DNA of 64,000 nt, taken from Spirochaetota bacterium. GTDB taxonomy: Bacteria > Spirochaetota > Spirochaetia > Sphaerochaetales > Sphaerochaetaceae. The stretch covers positions 37,108-101,107 of the forward strand of contig JAEXDQ010000037.1 of the NCBI GenBank assembly GCA_023401595.1. The letters are read 5' to 3'. The notes under the pieces are model-generated. The model was given only the letters and a program-made list of their open reading frames with translations, had not been told where the DNA came from and made no database searches. Shown piece after piece: positions 18,709-27,802 of the stretch (position 1 is its first letter; each line of letters starts with the position of its first letter). A program made the translations under genes and the position numbers.

Positions 18709-18783
18709 AAAACAGGCGATTTTCAACCCTAAAACACACAAAAAACAGACGACACCCAACCGAAGTTAAATGTCGCCTGTTTT
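18709..18783. terminator. Stem-loop terminator with an extra arm
   Basis: AAAACAGACGACA (18742-18754) pairs with TGTCGCCTGTTTT (18771-18783), 12 of 13 bases, ending in a short T-run on the plus strand. A further copy of the left arm, AAAACAGGCGA, lies at 18709-18719 and can pair perfectly with 18773-18783, so two alternative stems are possible. Likely a bidirectional terminator left by the mobile segment. Confidence 0.5.
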
Positions 18784-18831
18784 GTTACCCAATCCTGTTC
18801 GACAAATGCCGATTTCGTAATTTTTGATTAA

Positions 18832-19017
18832 TTACTGTCTTATCGGCACACGCCCGAAACCGTACTGTTTTTGGGTCAACGGCTCACCTAGCCCGCCGAC
18901 CTCTTCCAAGCACGCATGATATTCCGCTCGCCCATCAAAAATTTTCTTTGCCAAACCATGGCGCTGAGACATGCGAGGGACGAAACAGAAATAGGCCCGC
19001 CCGTCGCCCTGGCTTCA
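18832..19017 (-). pseudogene. Unrecognised gene 3' remnant
   Basis: The minus-strand frame between a TGA near 19018 and the stop at 18832-18834 encodes about 60 residues including CFVPRMSQRHGLAKKIFDGR and EEVGGLGEPLTQKQYGFGRV. The composition looks like real protein rather than random translation, but no start codon with a ribosome site is visible and I do not recognise the family. Probably a leftover of the same foreign segment as the recombinase scrap. Confidence 0.3.
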
Positions 19018-19039
19018 GATTGCATGATTACAGATACCG

Positions 19040-19645
19040 TTATAACAACGCCAACGCTTGGAGCTTCGCCCGGAGTTCCTGGGCCGAATGGAACTGATAG
19101 CCATGCATCCCCACCGAACGCGCCGCCTCGACGTTATCCAACCGATCGTCGGTGAAAAAGAATTCCTCAGGTTTGAGGTTCTCCCGTTTCGCTATCTCAA
19201 TGAAGAAAGCCGGATCCGGTTTCGCGAGATGAAGTGCATCGGAAGTATACGTCATGTCGAATATCGCATAATCATTGCGCTGTTCGTGCCAGAGCCGATG
19301 CGGCGGTTCTACATTCGTTCCAGCGACCACCCGAACGCCATTGGACTTCAAGTCAGATATCACTTGTAGTGTGTCGGTTTTCCGTACTGGAGTAAAATAT
19401 TTCGTGTAGAGACGCGGTTCGTCCGGAATACGGACGCCGGTCATCTCCTGGAACAACAGCCAGAACTGTTTTTCGTCCATAAGTCCGCATGTAAGGTCTT
19501 GCAGGACTTTTTGCAGACCGGGACATAATGAAACGAACGAATCCACATGAGTCACGCCAAAGTCACGGAGAAGTTTCCTTTCCATGGTCTCGCTGGAGAA
19601 TTCATCTACCACGCCGCCCATATCAAACATGCAGACTTGTATCAT
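19040..19645 (-). CDS. HAD-superfamily hydrolase
   Basis: 201 residues. The nucleophile motif is CMFDMGGVVDEF (residues 5-16). Motif II is probably VVAGTNVE and motif IV is FFTDDRLDNVEAA near residue 165. A subclass IA helical cap fills residues 20-95. The DMG in place of DxD is common in the FDLGGVL branch, whose members are often sugar-phosphate phosphatases. It stands alone between the foreign segment and the Tct operon. Substrate unknown. Confidence 0.85.
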   Translation of the reverse strand: MIQVCMFDMGGVVDEFSSETMERKLLRDFGVTHVDSFVSLCPGLQKVLQDLTCGLMDEKQFWLLFQEMTGVRIPDEPRLYTKYFTPVRKTDTLQVISDLKSNGVRVVAGTNVEPPHRLWHEQRNDYAIFDMTYTSDALHLAKPDPAFFIEIAKRENLKPEEFFFTDDRLDNVEAARSVGMHGYQFHSAQELRAKLQALALL

Positions 19646-20290
19646 CGTTCACCTCGTACTTTCACGGATAATGAGCCGGACTACATTCCGTCATAGGATC
19701 AATGGCGCATGAACATACTTCATTACGACTATCCTATCCGACAAAGTATAGTTTGCATCAGTACCAAACGCAACACCTGATCGGGTGTGCGTTATCGGTT
19801 CACACTTTGCGTGCCAGCGGAGCAGATAAAGGGAACGGACATGGAGAGCGTAAGATTTTTATTGAAAAAACGCTCTTCTATTTAGCAGGTTTCTTGTTCC
19901 AGCCTGATCGTTAAAAGATTTTTACATGAAGAAATTCGATTTTTCACGATACAGAACACACAGAAACTATCCGAACCTCACAAAACATCTGATGCGACAT
20001 CGTACTGGAATAGAACAGGAATCGTATCGGCGAGAATCGTTCACACAGGTATATGGGAAAACAATTTCGCCGTCAACGATACAATACTGTTTATATAATT
20101 CTTTCACTTAAAACAGAATATTCAGAATTATCATAACCTCTTTTCGTGGGTGTCCAACTATCCGGCACCTGCTAGCGTAGTCATTTATCAATATTTTTTT
20201 CTGAAATTCTAAATTTTTGACAGATTTTCTTTACATCTAAAAATTAGTATGATATCCTGACAATATATCAGACACCTAAGGGGGTACGTA
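19646..20290. other. Long intergenic region before the Tct operon
   Basis: No convincing gene on either strand; the short frames here lack ribosome sites and family likeness. The last 150 bp are AT-rich and hold the promoter region of the Tct operon, including TTGACA at 20217-20222 and the inverted repeat TGATAT-N9-ATATCA at 20250-20270. Confidence 0.5.
20250..20270. promoter_or_regulatory. Candidate operator of the Tct operon
   Basis: TGATAT (20250-20255) and ATATCA (20265-20270) form a perfect inverted repeat with a 9-bp spacer, 20 bp before the tctC start. The position suits a repressor or the PAS/HTH regulator encoded in the operon. Confidence 0.4.
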
Positions 20291-21259
20291 ATGAAAAGAA
20301 TAATTTCCTGTATCTTGGTAATCGCCATGAGTTTCTGTCTGTTCGCGGCAGGTCAGGGCGAGGACAACTATCCAAGCAAGGCCATTGAGCTTGTCGTTCC
20401 GGCGAAAGCCGGCGGTGGTACCGATATCAACGCTCGTGTTCTGGCTACGGAACTCCAGAAAGAGATCGGACAGTCGGTAGCGATCGTGAACATTGCCGGC
20501 GGAGCCGGTACAATCGCCGCCGCGGAAGTACTCGACGCGCCCGAAGACGGCTACAAGGCGCTTTATTTCCATGCAGATCTGATCATCAACACATTGATGG
20601 GCATGGCCGACTATGACTGGAAAAACGAGTTCAAAATCGCTGGTATCGTCTCAAGATCCTTTGATTATGCGGTTATCGTTCGAGCGGATGCTCCATACAA
20701 TACGGTCGCGGAATTGATAGCATATATCAACAAGACGGGAGCGAAGCCAAAGTACGCGATGGAGACCGGAGGTATCGCACATGTCCTCGCCCTGGCCTTC
20801 CAAGACGAAGCCGGCGTTGAATTCAATCTCGTCGATGTCGGCGGCGCCGCCGACAAGATCACGAACCTCCTGGGCGGCCATGTAGACATCATCACCATGC
20901 CCTATGGAAATGTCCGTGATTACGTTGCGAACGGAGATTTCAAGGTCATAGGGGTCATGGGCGGAGAGAGAAGCCCGTTCGCTCCGAACATCCCGACTTT
21001 CAAAGAACAGGGACTGGATATCGAACACGAGACGTTCTTTTTCATCGCCTACAACAAAGAGACACCGGACAGCATCGTGCAGTACATGAGCGATGCGTTA
21101 GGGAAGGTAACCGCAACCGAAGAATTCAAAAAAGGTACAGAAAACCTGCAGTATTCCGTCAGTTACATGGACTCCGCCACCGCGCTCGAGTACATGAAGG
21201 ATAAGGAAGATGGATACAAACGGTATGCGGAAATCGCTTTGGCGGCACAGAAAAAATAG
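20291..21259 (+). CDS. tctC: Tripartite tricarboxylate transporter solute-binding protein (TctC/Bug)
   Basis: 322 residues with a signal peptide (MKRIISCILVIAMSFCLFAA) ending in a spirochaete-style AAGQGED. The mature protein has the Bug-family start YPSKAIELVVPAKAGGGTDI and the inner motif ATELQKEIGQSVAIVNIAGG. It captures a carboxylate in the periplasm for the TctAB membrane complex. Its start has GGGGG 6-8 bp upstream. First gene of the eleven-gene operon. Confidence 0.95.
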   Translation: MKRIISCILVIAMSFCLFAAGQGEDNYPSKAIELVVPAKAGGGTDINARVLATELQKEIGQSVAIVNIAGGAGTIAAAEVLDAPEDGYKALYFHADLIINTLMGMADYDWKNEFKIAGIVSRSFDYAVIVRADAPYNTVAELIAYINKTGAKPKYAMETGGIAHVLALAFQDEAGVEFNLVDVGGAADKITNLLGGHVDIITMPYGNVRDYVANGDFKVIGVMGGERSPFAPNIPTFKEQGLDIEHETFFFIAYNKETPDSIVQYMSDALGKVTATEEFKKGTENLQYSVSYMDSATALEYMKDKEDGYKRYAEIALAAQKK

Positions 21260-21340
21260 CGTGATACGACAGGACACGCAAGGCTCGGTGGCGTGATACG
21301 CCACCGGCCTCTATCATTCACAGACAATGTGAGGAAAATC

Positions 21341-21847
21341 ATGTCTACAAAAGTCAAGAATTTTTTTGCGGGAATTCTGTCCATCGTCATGGCGGTTCTA
21401 TTTTTCACCAGTTCCCTGGGCATCAGGAGTATCGGGTATTCAGAAATCAGCGCCAGCTTCTTTCCCAAGGCGATCTCAGCCCTGCTGCTGATTCTCGGTG
21501 CGGTTCTGGCAATTCCAAATTGCAGGGAAACGTTCAGTTGGATGAAGGAAAAAGGCTTCCGCAGGGCGGAGGGTGTGAAATCGGCGAATGTCACGCAATA
21601 CATCTTCTCGCACAAACTGGTATTCACAATGGTGCTTGTCGTCGCCTATTGTCTCGGCATAGAACAGGTCGGGTTCTTGACGACAAGCATCCTCTATCTA
21701 TTTTTCCAAGCTCTTCTGCTGGGCAATTCATTCAGTAGAAGAAACATCCTTGTGGCACTTATCATTTCGCTCCTGGTCTCAGGAATCGTCTTCGGCGTAT
21801 TCCGCTATGGGTTCAAGATCAGCCTGCCCAGCGGCATATTGATATAA
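21341..21847 (+). CDS. tctB: Tripartite tricarboxylate transporter small permease (TctB)
   Basis: 168 residues from the ATG at 21341 (GAGGAAA upstream), with four predicted membrane helices: about 8-28, 38-58, 90-112 and 130-155. The end of helix 2 shows the usual FFPKAISALLLILGAVLA pattern. Always paired with TctA and TctC. 13 bp separate it from tctA. Confidence 0.93.
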   Translation: MSTKVKNFFAGILSIVMAVLFFTSSLGIRSIGYSEISASFFPKAISALLLILGAVLAIPNCRETFSWMKEKGFRRAEGVKSANVTQYIFSHKLVFTMVLVVAYCLGIEQVGFLTTSILYLFFQALLLGNSFSRRNILVALIISLLVSGIVFGVFRYGFKISLPSGILI

Positions 21848-21859
21848 GGAGTCTTCCAC

Positions 21860-23362
21860 ATGTTAGAAATGTTTTCCATAGGTTTTTCAGCGATACTGAC
21901 TCCGTTCGTCCTGCTGCTCATTTTCATTGGCAGTATCGTCGGTATCATATTCGGAGCCATTCCAGGTCTGACGGGAGTCATGGCGTTCGCGGTCTGTCTT
22001 CCGCTGACATTCTCCATGACCCCGGTCGCGGCTATGGCGTTCCTCTGCGGTCTGTACCTCGGCAGTTGTTCCGGCGGGCTGATTTCTGCGATCCTTCTCA
22101 AGATTCCAGGAACCATTTCATCGATAGCAACGACATTCGACGGACATCCCATGGCCGAAAAAGGGGAAGCGGGCAAGGCTCTCGGACTTGGAATTTTCTC
22201 TTCCTTTATCGGCGGTACCATTGGATTCCTGATGCTGTTCTTCATTTCTCCCCCTCTGGCGAAGCTGTCGATCAAATTCAGTGCGGTTGAATACGCCGCC
22301 GTAGCGTTCTTCGCATTGACACTGATATCCAGCGTCTCGGGGAAATCGATCATTCGCGGATTGATAGGAGCCTTGCTGGGCATTGCGTTCGCATTGATCG
22401 GAGTATCTTCCATCGACGGAGTCGCACGATTGACTTTCGGTATCAGGAAACTCTATTCCGGCTTAAACGTACTACCGGTGCTGTTGGGCATCTATGCGGT
22501 GACCTCGATCTACGACCTGGCGGAAGGTATCGATACCGAAATCCAAGGAAAGGCCTACAACTACAAGATAAAAGGCTTCGGCTTCTCCTTGAAAGAGTAT
22601 TTCAAGCATTACATCAATATCATCAGATCTTCATTGATCGGCGCAGGAATAGGCATCCTGCCCGGTATCGGCGGTGGTACGTCGAACATCCTCGCCTATA
22701 TCGCCGCCCAAAAGACCTCCCGGCATCCTGAAGAATTCGGAACGGGAACCGAGGATGGAATCATCGCCCCGGAATGCGCAAACAACGCCTCAGTCGGGGG
22801 TTCCATGATTCCATTGTTGACACTAGGTATTCCAGGAGACACCGTCACCGCAATATTGATCGGAGCTTTGACGATCCATGGATTGACGCCGGGACCGCTC
22901 CTGTTCCAGAATAATGGAGATCTGGTCTATGCCATCTTCGCATCCTTGCTGGTCGCGAATCTGATGATCATCATCTCCCAATACGCAGGTATGCGGTTCT
23001 TCGTCAAGCTACTGAGCATTCCGAAGAAATACCTCGTCCCTTGCGTCATCGTCATGTGCGCCATCGGCTCCTTCTGCGTCAATAACCGAGCGTTCGACAT
23101 CGTGATATTGCTGTTCTTCAGCTTGCTCGGGTATGTCATGAAAAAGCTCGACATCCCCTTCACCCCGTTTGTAATCGGCTTCATACTCGGTCCCATGTTC
23201 GAGATCAATTTCCGCAGGGCGCTGATGCTTTCGGAAGGAAGCTTCCTCCCCTTCATCACAAAGCCCATTTCCTTGGTGTTCCTGCTCTGCGCGGTTCTGT
23301 CGATCGTGTTCGCCGTAATAAATGAGCTAAAAAAAAGAAAGGAGCAGGTACATGCCGGCTGA
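21860..23362 (+). CDS. tctA: Tripartite tricarboxylate transporter large permease (TctA)
   Basis: 500 residues, 11-12 membrane segments, with the conserved glycine-rich motifs GAIPGLTGVMAFAV and GIGILPGIGGGTSNILAY and the GIPGDTVTAILIGALTIHGL block. Length is normal. It couples carboxylate uptake to an ion gradient. The stop overlaps the sulfatase start by 11 bp, linking uptake directly to a desulfating enzyme. Confidence 0.97.
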   Translation: MLEMFSIGFSAILTPFVLLLIFIGSIVGIIFGAIPGLTGVMAFAVCLPLTFSMTPVAAMAFLCGLYLGSCSGGLISAILLKIPGTISSIATTFDGHPMAEKGEAGKALGLGIFSSFIGGTIGFLMLFFISPPLAKLSIKFSAVEYAAVAFFALTLISSVSGKSIIRGLIGALLGIAFALIGVSSIDGVARLTFGIRKLYSGLNVLPVLLGIYAVTSIYDLAEGIDTEIQGKAYNYKIKGFGFSLKEYFKHYINIIRSSLIGAGIGILPGIGGGTSNILAYIAAQKTSRHPEEFGTGTEDGIIAPECANNASVGGSMIPLLTLGIPGDTVTAILIGALTIHGLTPGPLLFQNNGDLVYAIFASLLVANLMIIISQYAGMRFFVKLLSIPKKYLVPCVIVMCAIGSFCVNNRAFDIVILLFFSLLGYVMKKLDIPFTPFVIGFILGPMFEINFRRALMLSEGSFLPFITKPISLVFLLCAVLSIVFAVINELKKRKEQVHAG

Positions 23363-24812
23363 CGTCCATTGCAATGTCCTGCTGATCAATGTGGACCAAT
23401 GGTCCGGCAACTTTCTTTCCTGCATGGGCTCGAAGGTCATGACCCCTACTATCGACTCCCTGTGCGCGATCGGGACGCAGTTTGTCAATGCATACAGTTC
23501 AACACCGGTCTGCATCCCCGCGCGCAGGGAGATTCTCTGCGGGTGCGACGCAAAGGCCCATGGGGACAGGACGTTCGAAGTGACCAAGGAGATGCCGAAA
23601 GGGATGCCGACTATCGCGGAGGTATTCAGCTCCGCCGGTTACCAGACGTTCGCGTCAGGCAAGCTGCATGTCTATCCGCAGCGATCCAGAGCAGGATTCG
23701 ACGATGTATATCTCATGGAGGAGGGGCGTCACTATCTGGATGTGAAATTCGATGATTACGAACGATATCTGATGCTGAACGGCCGGACGGGCGAAGAATA
23801 CGGCCATTGCATGTGCAACAATGACTATCTAGTGAATCCTTGGCATCTTGAGGATAAGTTTCATCCGACAAACTGGATTACCCGCCAGATGTGTGAAGCC
23901 ATCCTTCGCCGGGACTCTTCCCGACCTGCGTTCTGGTATCTCTCATATAATCATCCGCATCCCCCGTTGGCTCCCCTAAAACAATATCTCGACCTGTATG
24001 AGGACGTGGAGATTGCGTTCCCGCCGATCGGGGAATGGGCGAAGCATCAAGAAGACGGGCCGGAATTCTGCAAGAACTATTGGGACTTGTTCTCGCACAT
24101 GAAGGATCCAGAAATGGTGAAACGGGCGATCAAGGGATATTTCGCCCTGTGTACACATATCGACCACCAGATCCGGTTGGTATTGGGTACGCTCCGCGAG
24201 CAGGGAATCCTTGACGATACAGCGATCGCGTTCATCGCCGATCATGGTGAAATGCTGGGGACACACAATCTGTGGCAAAAAAACATGTTCTACGAGAATT
24301 CCGCGAAGGTTCCATGCATTATCGTCCCTCCTGTCGGTTCCGACAAGCTTCGGGAGCATTATCGCGACGAACGGTTGGTTCAGCTACGGGACGTCATGCC
24401 GACATTGCTCGACATCGCCGGCGTTTCAATACCGGAGAGCGTCAACGGGATGAGTCTTGCGATGGACGGCGCGTTGAATTCCCGTGACTACATCTACGGA
24501 GAGCTATGGGAGGACATACGGACGTCACGGATGATCAGAAAAGGAAAGTACAAGCTTATCTACAGTCCGTATGGGAATCGATTCCAATTGTTCGATCTTG
24601 AACAGGATCCGTATGAATGCAAGGATCTTGCACAGGCGCCGGAAAAACAGGCGGTAAAGAAGGAACTGACCAAGCTGTTGACGGACAATCTGTATGGACA
24701 GGATCTCAGCTGGCTGGACGACCAGGGACGTCTTGTGGGATGCGATATTGTTGAAAAGAATACGAATGTACTTGGAAAGCACGATTTTCTCTTGCAAAGA
24801 GGGTACCGATAA
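23352..24812 (+). CDS. Cytoplasmic sulfatase (Cys-type)
   Basis: 486 residues of the arylsulfatase/alkaline-phosphatase fold. The modified-residue motif is STPVCIPARREIL, with Cys54 to be converted to formylglycine. The metal site includes Asp15 (NVDQW) and FIADHGEMLGTHNLWQK. No signal peptide is seen, so it acts on imported substrate. Start overlaps tctA and has AAGGAG upstream. Needs a sulfatase-maturating enzyme not found in this window. It suggests that the transported carboxylate is a sulfate ester. Confidence 0.93.
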   Translation: MPADVHCNVLLINVDQWSGNFLSCMGSKVMTPTIDSLCAIGTQFVNAYSSTPVCIPARREILCGCDAKAHGDRTFEVTKEMPKGMPTIAEVFSSAGYQTFASGKLHVYPQRSRAGFDDVYLMEEGRHYLDVKFDDYERYLMLNGRTGEEYGHCMCNNDYLVNPWHLEDKFHPTNWITRQMCEAILRRDSSRPAFWYLSYNHPHPPLAPLKQYLDLYEDVEIAFPPIGEWAKHQEDGPEFCKNYWDLFSHMKDPEMVKRAIKGYFALCTHIDHQIRLVLGTLREQGILDDTAIAFIADHGEMLGTHNLWQKNMFYENSAKVPCIIVPPVGSDKLREHYRDERLVQLRDVMPTLLDIAGVSIPESVNGMSLAMDGALNSRDYIYGELWEDIRTSRMIRKGKYKLIYSPYGNRFQLFDLEQDPYECKDLAQAPEKQAVKKELTKLLTDNLYGQDLSWLDDQGRLVGCDIVEKNTNVLGKHDFLLQRGYR

Positions 24813-24859
24813 GACAGACAATGTCATATCTCAATTTCATCCCACACATAGGAGCTAAA

Positions 24860-25549
24860 ATGGAAAACATACAAGACAACATGGAATTCTTCTCTGGTTT
24901 GCTGGACATGTTGGCGGCGCATCTGGGCGACAACTATGAAATAGTGCTGCACGACTGGTCCAGACCATACGAACATACGATCGTCGATATCAGGAACAAT
25001 GGCATCACGAACAGGAACATCAACGATTGTGGCAGCAACCTGGGCCTGGAAGTCATGCGGGGAGATACAAAAGGCGCCGACAGATACAACTACATCACCA
25101 AGACGAAGGATGGAAAGACACTGAGATCTTCAAGCCACTATATCAGGAATTCAGAAGGCAAGATCATAGGGGCCTTGTGTATCAATACGGATATCTCCGA
25201 TACTTTGCAGTTCGAACGATACCTGCAAAAACACAACATGTATGATCTCGGACACAAGAAGTCGGAAGAGTTCTTCGCGAACGATGTCAATGAACTGCTC
25301 GACTACTATATTGAAGAGACGCAGGTGACGATCAACAAGCCGATATCGAACATGGACAAGAACGACAAGATACGTTTCTTGGGAATCCTGGACAAGAAAG
25401 GAGCCTTCCTGATCAGCAAATCGAGCGAGAAGCTCTGCACTATCCTAGGCGTTTCGAAATTCACCTTCTACAACTATCTTGAGCTGGCGAGGGAAAAAGT
25501 GGGACAGGAACAGAAAGGAACCGAAGAGGGCAACAAACAAGGTTCCTGA
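24860..25549 (+). CDS. YheO-like PAS/HTH transcriptional regulator
   Basis: 229 residues from the ATG at 24860, which has AGGAG 5 bp upstream; an earlier in-frame ATG at 24821 lacks one. An N-terminal PAS-like YheO domain (about 5-115; LGDNYEIVLHDWS, GALCINTDIS) is followed by a C-terminal HTH (about 165-215; KIRFLGILDKKGAFLI then ILGVSKFTFYNYL). Located inside the operon, it probably senses a pathway metabolite and controls it. Confidence 0.85.
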   Translation: MENIQDNMEFFSGLLDMLAAHLGDNYEIVLHDWSRPYEHTIVDIRNNGITNRNINDCGSNLGLEVMRGDTKGADRYNYITKTKDGKTLRSSSHYIRNSEGKIIGALCINTDISDTLQFERYLQKHNMYDLGHKKSEEFFANDVNELLDYYIEETQVTINKPISNMDKNDKIRFLGILDKKGAFLISKSSEKLCTILGVSKFTFYNYLELAREKVGQEQKGTEEGNKQGS

Positions 25550-25573
25550 TTATTTTCACCAATGGGAGAGATT

Positions 25574-26920
25574 ATGAATATTGATGTTTTCATCGAACTG
25601 GTCGTCTTTCAGTCCGAAGGCGTCCAACATGTCTTTGACTTTCTAGAAAAGAATCGGATCAAACATATCACGATATCCCCCCAGTATTTTGTTGAGACGG
25701 GGAACATGGACGACCTGCGGCTGCCTCCGCTCGACCTGGATGGTCAGGCGCGGGAACTGGAACGGCCGTTGTTCAATGGGGAGACAGTGAAATATGGTAA
25801 GAAATACCTCTGTTTTACTCCAGATGAAACTTTGTACGCAAAAACGTCCTACCGACCGGATTATCGGAATTCTGATACGGATTTTTGCGCGGAGGTCGTT
25901 CAGGAAGCAAAAAAACGTGGAATCAGGGTTTCAATCTTCATGCCAAACGTTCCGAAAGGCGGCTACCGGCCGGAAGACCGACCGGTCGATGTGTATGGGA
26001 AGACGCAGATTCCCAAAATATCCAACGAAGCATGCAGGAACTCTGACAACGTAGTCCAATACTACATCGCTCTCGCAAAGGATCTGCTCAGAGTTTATCA
26101 CCCCGATGAAATCATGCTAGATTGGATGGAGTTCACCGACTATTTCTTCTCAGACAATCTCCTCTGTTTCTGCGACAGCTGCAAAAAGAAAATGAAGCGA
26201 CATGGATATTCCGTAGAACGACTGGAGCAGTCCGCTACCGATGTCTTCGACTGGGTACGGGTTCAATCTGCCGCGCCAGTATTCGAGGACCTAGGATGGG
26301 ATGGGATCTGGAACCAGATCAGTCCGGGGATAAAGGAACTGTTCGCATTCAAGCGCAAAGCGGTTGAAGATCTCCTGCTCACCTTCAGGGATGAACTGGA
26401 CGCCGTCGGTGGAAAGGACGTCGCTCTATTGTTCACAGGCTTCGGGCTGCCGATGAACAAGGCCACTGGACTTGACCAGAATCTCTGCGGAGGGCAGAAG
26501 AATCTACGAATCCAATCGAAAGCCTATCGGTTCCATTGGGGACTCATGGTCAGATGGTATGCGCAGGAGCTTGCGCAAATCAACGGAAAGACTCTGGCGG
26601 AGGATTGGATACCGTTTGCCAAGAATCTTTTGGAGGTCCAGGATGAATCTCTGGATATCGAACATTTCAGGATGCCAAGCCCAGATGAGATCGGACCGGT
26701 CGATTTTAGTTCTGAATGCAGGAAAGTGGAGGAAACCTTGCGAAATGCAACGGACAAATCCCGGGCATCGATAAGAATACATGGTTATGGTCCTGTAGAA
26801 GTCTTCACAGACCGTGTCGCATTCGCGGCGCAATGCGGATACCAGGACATTTCCGTCCAGCGCTATGGCTATCTGTGCGATGCGAAAATCAATTCTCTAA
26901 GGAAGTACAACGGACAATGA
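25574..26920 (+). CDS. Putative TIM-barrel glycoside-hydrolase-like protein
   Basis: 448 residues from the ATG at 25574 (GGGAGAG upstream). The pattern of strands ending in acidic residues (HITISPQYF, IRVSIFMPN, EIMLDWMEF) suggests a glycosidase-type barrel. A CxCxxC cluster (LLCFCDSCKKKMKRHGY, near residue 205) probably binds zinc and is shared in form with the protein at 49767. No signal peptide. The stop overlaps the next gene's start. The exact reaction is not assignable; position argues for action on the desulfated or sulfated sugar. Confidence 0.55.
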   Translation: MNIDVFIELVVFQSEGVQHVFDFLEKNRIKHITISPQYFVETGNMDDLRLPPLDLDGQARELERPLFNGETVKYGKKYLCFTPDETLYAKTSYRPDYRNSDTDFCAEVVQEAKKRGIRVSIFMPNVPKGGYRPEDRPVDVYGKTQIPKISNEACRNSDNVVQYYIALAKDLLRVYHPDEIMLDWMEFTDYFFSDNLLCFCDSCKKKMKRHGYSVERLEQSATDVFDWVRVQSAAPVFEDLGWDGIWNQISPGIKELFAFKRKAVEDLLLTFRDELDAVGGKDVALLFTGFGLPMNKATGLDQNLCGGQKNLRIQSKAYRFHWGLMVRWYAQELAQINGKTLAEDWIPFAKNLLEVQDESLDIEHFRMPSPDEIGPVDFSSECRKVEETLRNATDKSRASIRIHGYGPVEVFTDRVAFAAQCGYQDISVQRYGYLCDAKINSLRKYNGQ

Positions 26921-27801
26921 TGGACTTGCAAGCGACACCGATCGTCGATATGGTATCATCGCTCGGGGAATCTCCCGTATGGGATCCCAGGACCGAACGA
27001 TTGTACTGGATCGACTATACGGAGAAAAAAATCAATTGGTATGCGCCGGGAACAGGGAACTGCTCGACGTTCCAGCTCGATGTGACACCTGGTTGCGTGG
27101 CGCCGACGGAGCAAGGCGACCTGCTGGTAGGATACGAACACGAAATAGGGTTGTTCGATATGGAATCCGAACAGCTCTCGACCTTGTTCGCCCCGGAGAC
27201 AGGCAAGGACTACAACCATTTCAATGATGGCAAATGTGATGCGGCGGGAAGGTTCTGGATTGGCTCCATAACGGAGACGCAGGATTGGCCCGGCGCGGCT
27301 TTTTACCGGATCGATGGCAAAACCGGCTGTGAGATGGTATTCGACAAGGTCACGACTTCAAACGGTCTGGCCTGGTCCCCTGACAATAAGACGTTCTATT
27401 ACATCGATACCATGACTTATTGTGTCGCGGCATTCGATTTCGACCTTGAAAGAGGGACATTGTCCGGTAAAAGGATTGTCATCGATTTCCATCAGGAAGC
27501 AGGCCGGCCCGATGGTATGACGATCGATGAGGAAGGCTTTCTGTGGATCGCGCATTGGAACGGAGGCATGATATCCAGATGGAATCCGCACACCGGCGTC
27601 TGTGTAATGAGAATACCCGTTCCGGCCTACAATGTCACATCCTGCTATTTCGGCGGCACCGCCAGGGACAGGCTGTATGTAACGTCCGCCAGGGTGGAAA
27701 CGAACGAAGAGAAGCTCCGACGATATCCGCTGAGTGGACAGACGTTCGTCTTGCGGACTGGGGTAGCGGGACTACCTACGAATTTCGTCAAAGGAATGTA
27801 A
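26917..27801 (+). CDS. SMP-30/gluconolactonase-family protein
   Basis: 294 residues from the ATG at 26917 (a second ATG follows at once). A six-bladed propeller of the SMP-30 family: SLGESPVWDPRTERLYWIDY at the N-terminus with the metal-ligand Glu, FNDGKCDAAGRFWIGS in the middle, TTSNGLAWSPDNKTFYYIDT and GRPDGMTIDEEGFLWIA. Family members hydrolyse sugar lactones to aldonates. It is translationally coupled to the gene before it and 1 bp from the gene after it. Confidence 0.92.
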   Translation: MMDLQATPIVDMVSSLGESPVWDPRTERLYWIDYTEKKINWYAPGTGNCSTFQLDVTPGCVAPTEQGDLLVGYEHEIGLFDMESEQLSTLFAPETGKDYNHFNDGKCDAAGRFWIGSITETQDWPGAAFYRIDGKTGCEMVFDKVTTSNGLAWSPDNKTFYYIDTMTYCVAAFDFDLERGTLSGKRIVIDFHQEAGRPDGMTIDEEGFLWIAHWNGGMISRWNPHTGVCVMRIPVPAYNVTSCYFGGTARDRLYVTSARVETNEEKLRRYPLSGQTFVLRTGVAGLPTNFVKGM

Positions 27802-27802
27802 C

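Noticed and set aside
19926..20111. Small plus-strand frame before tctC
   Set aside because: Weak ribosome site, no family likeness, and located in the AT-rich promoter region.
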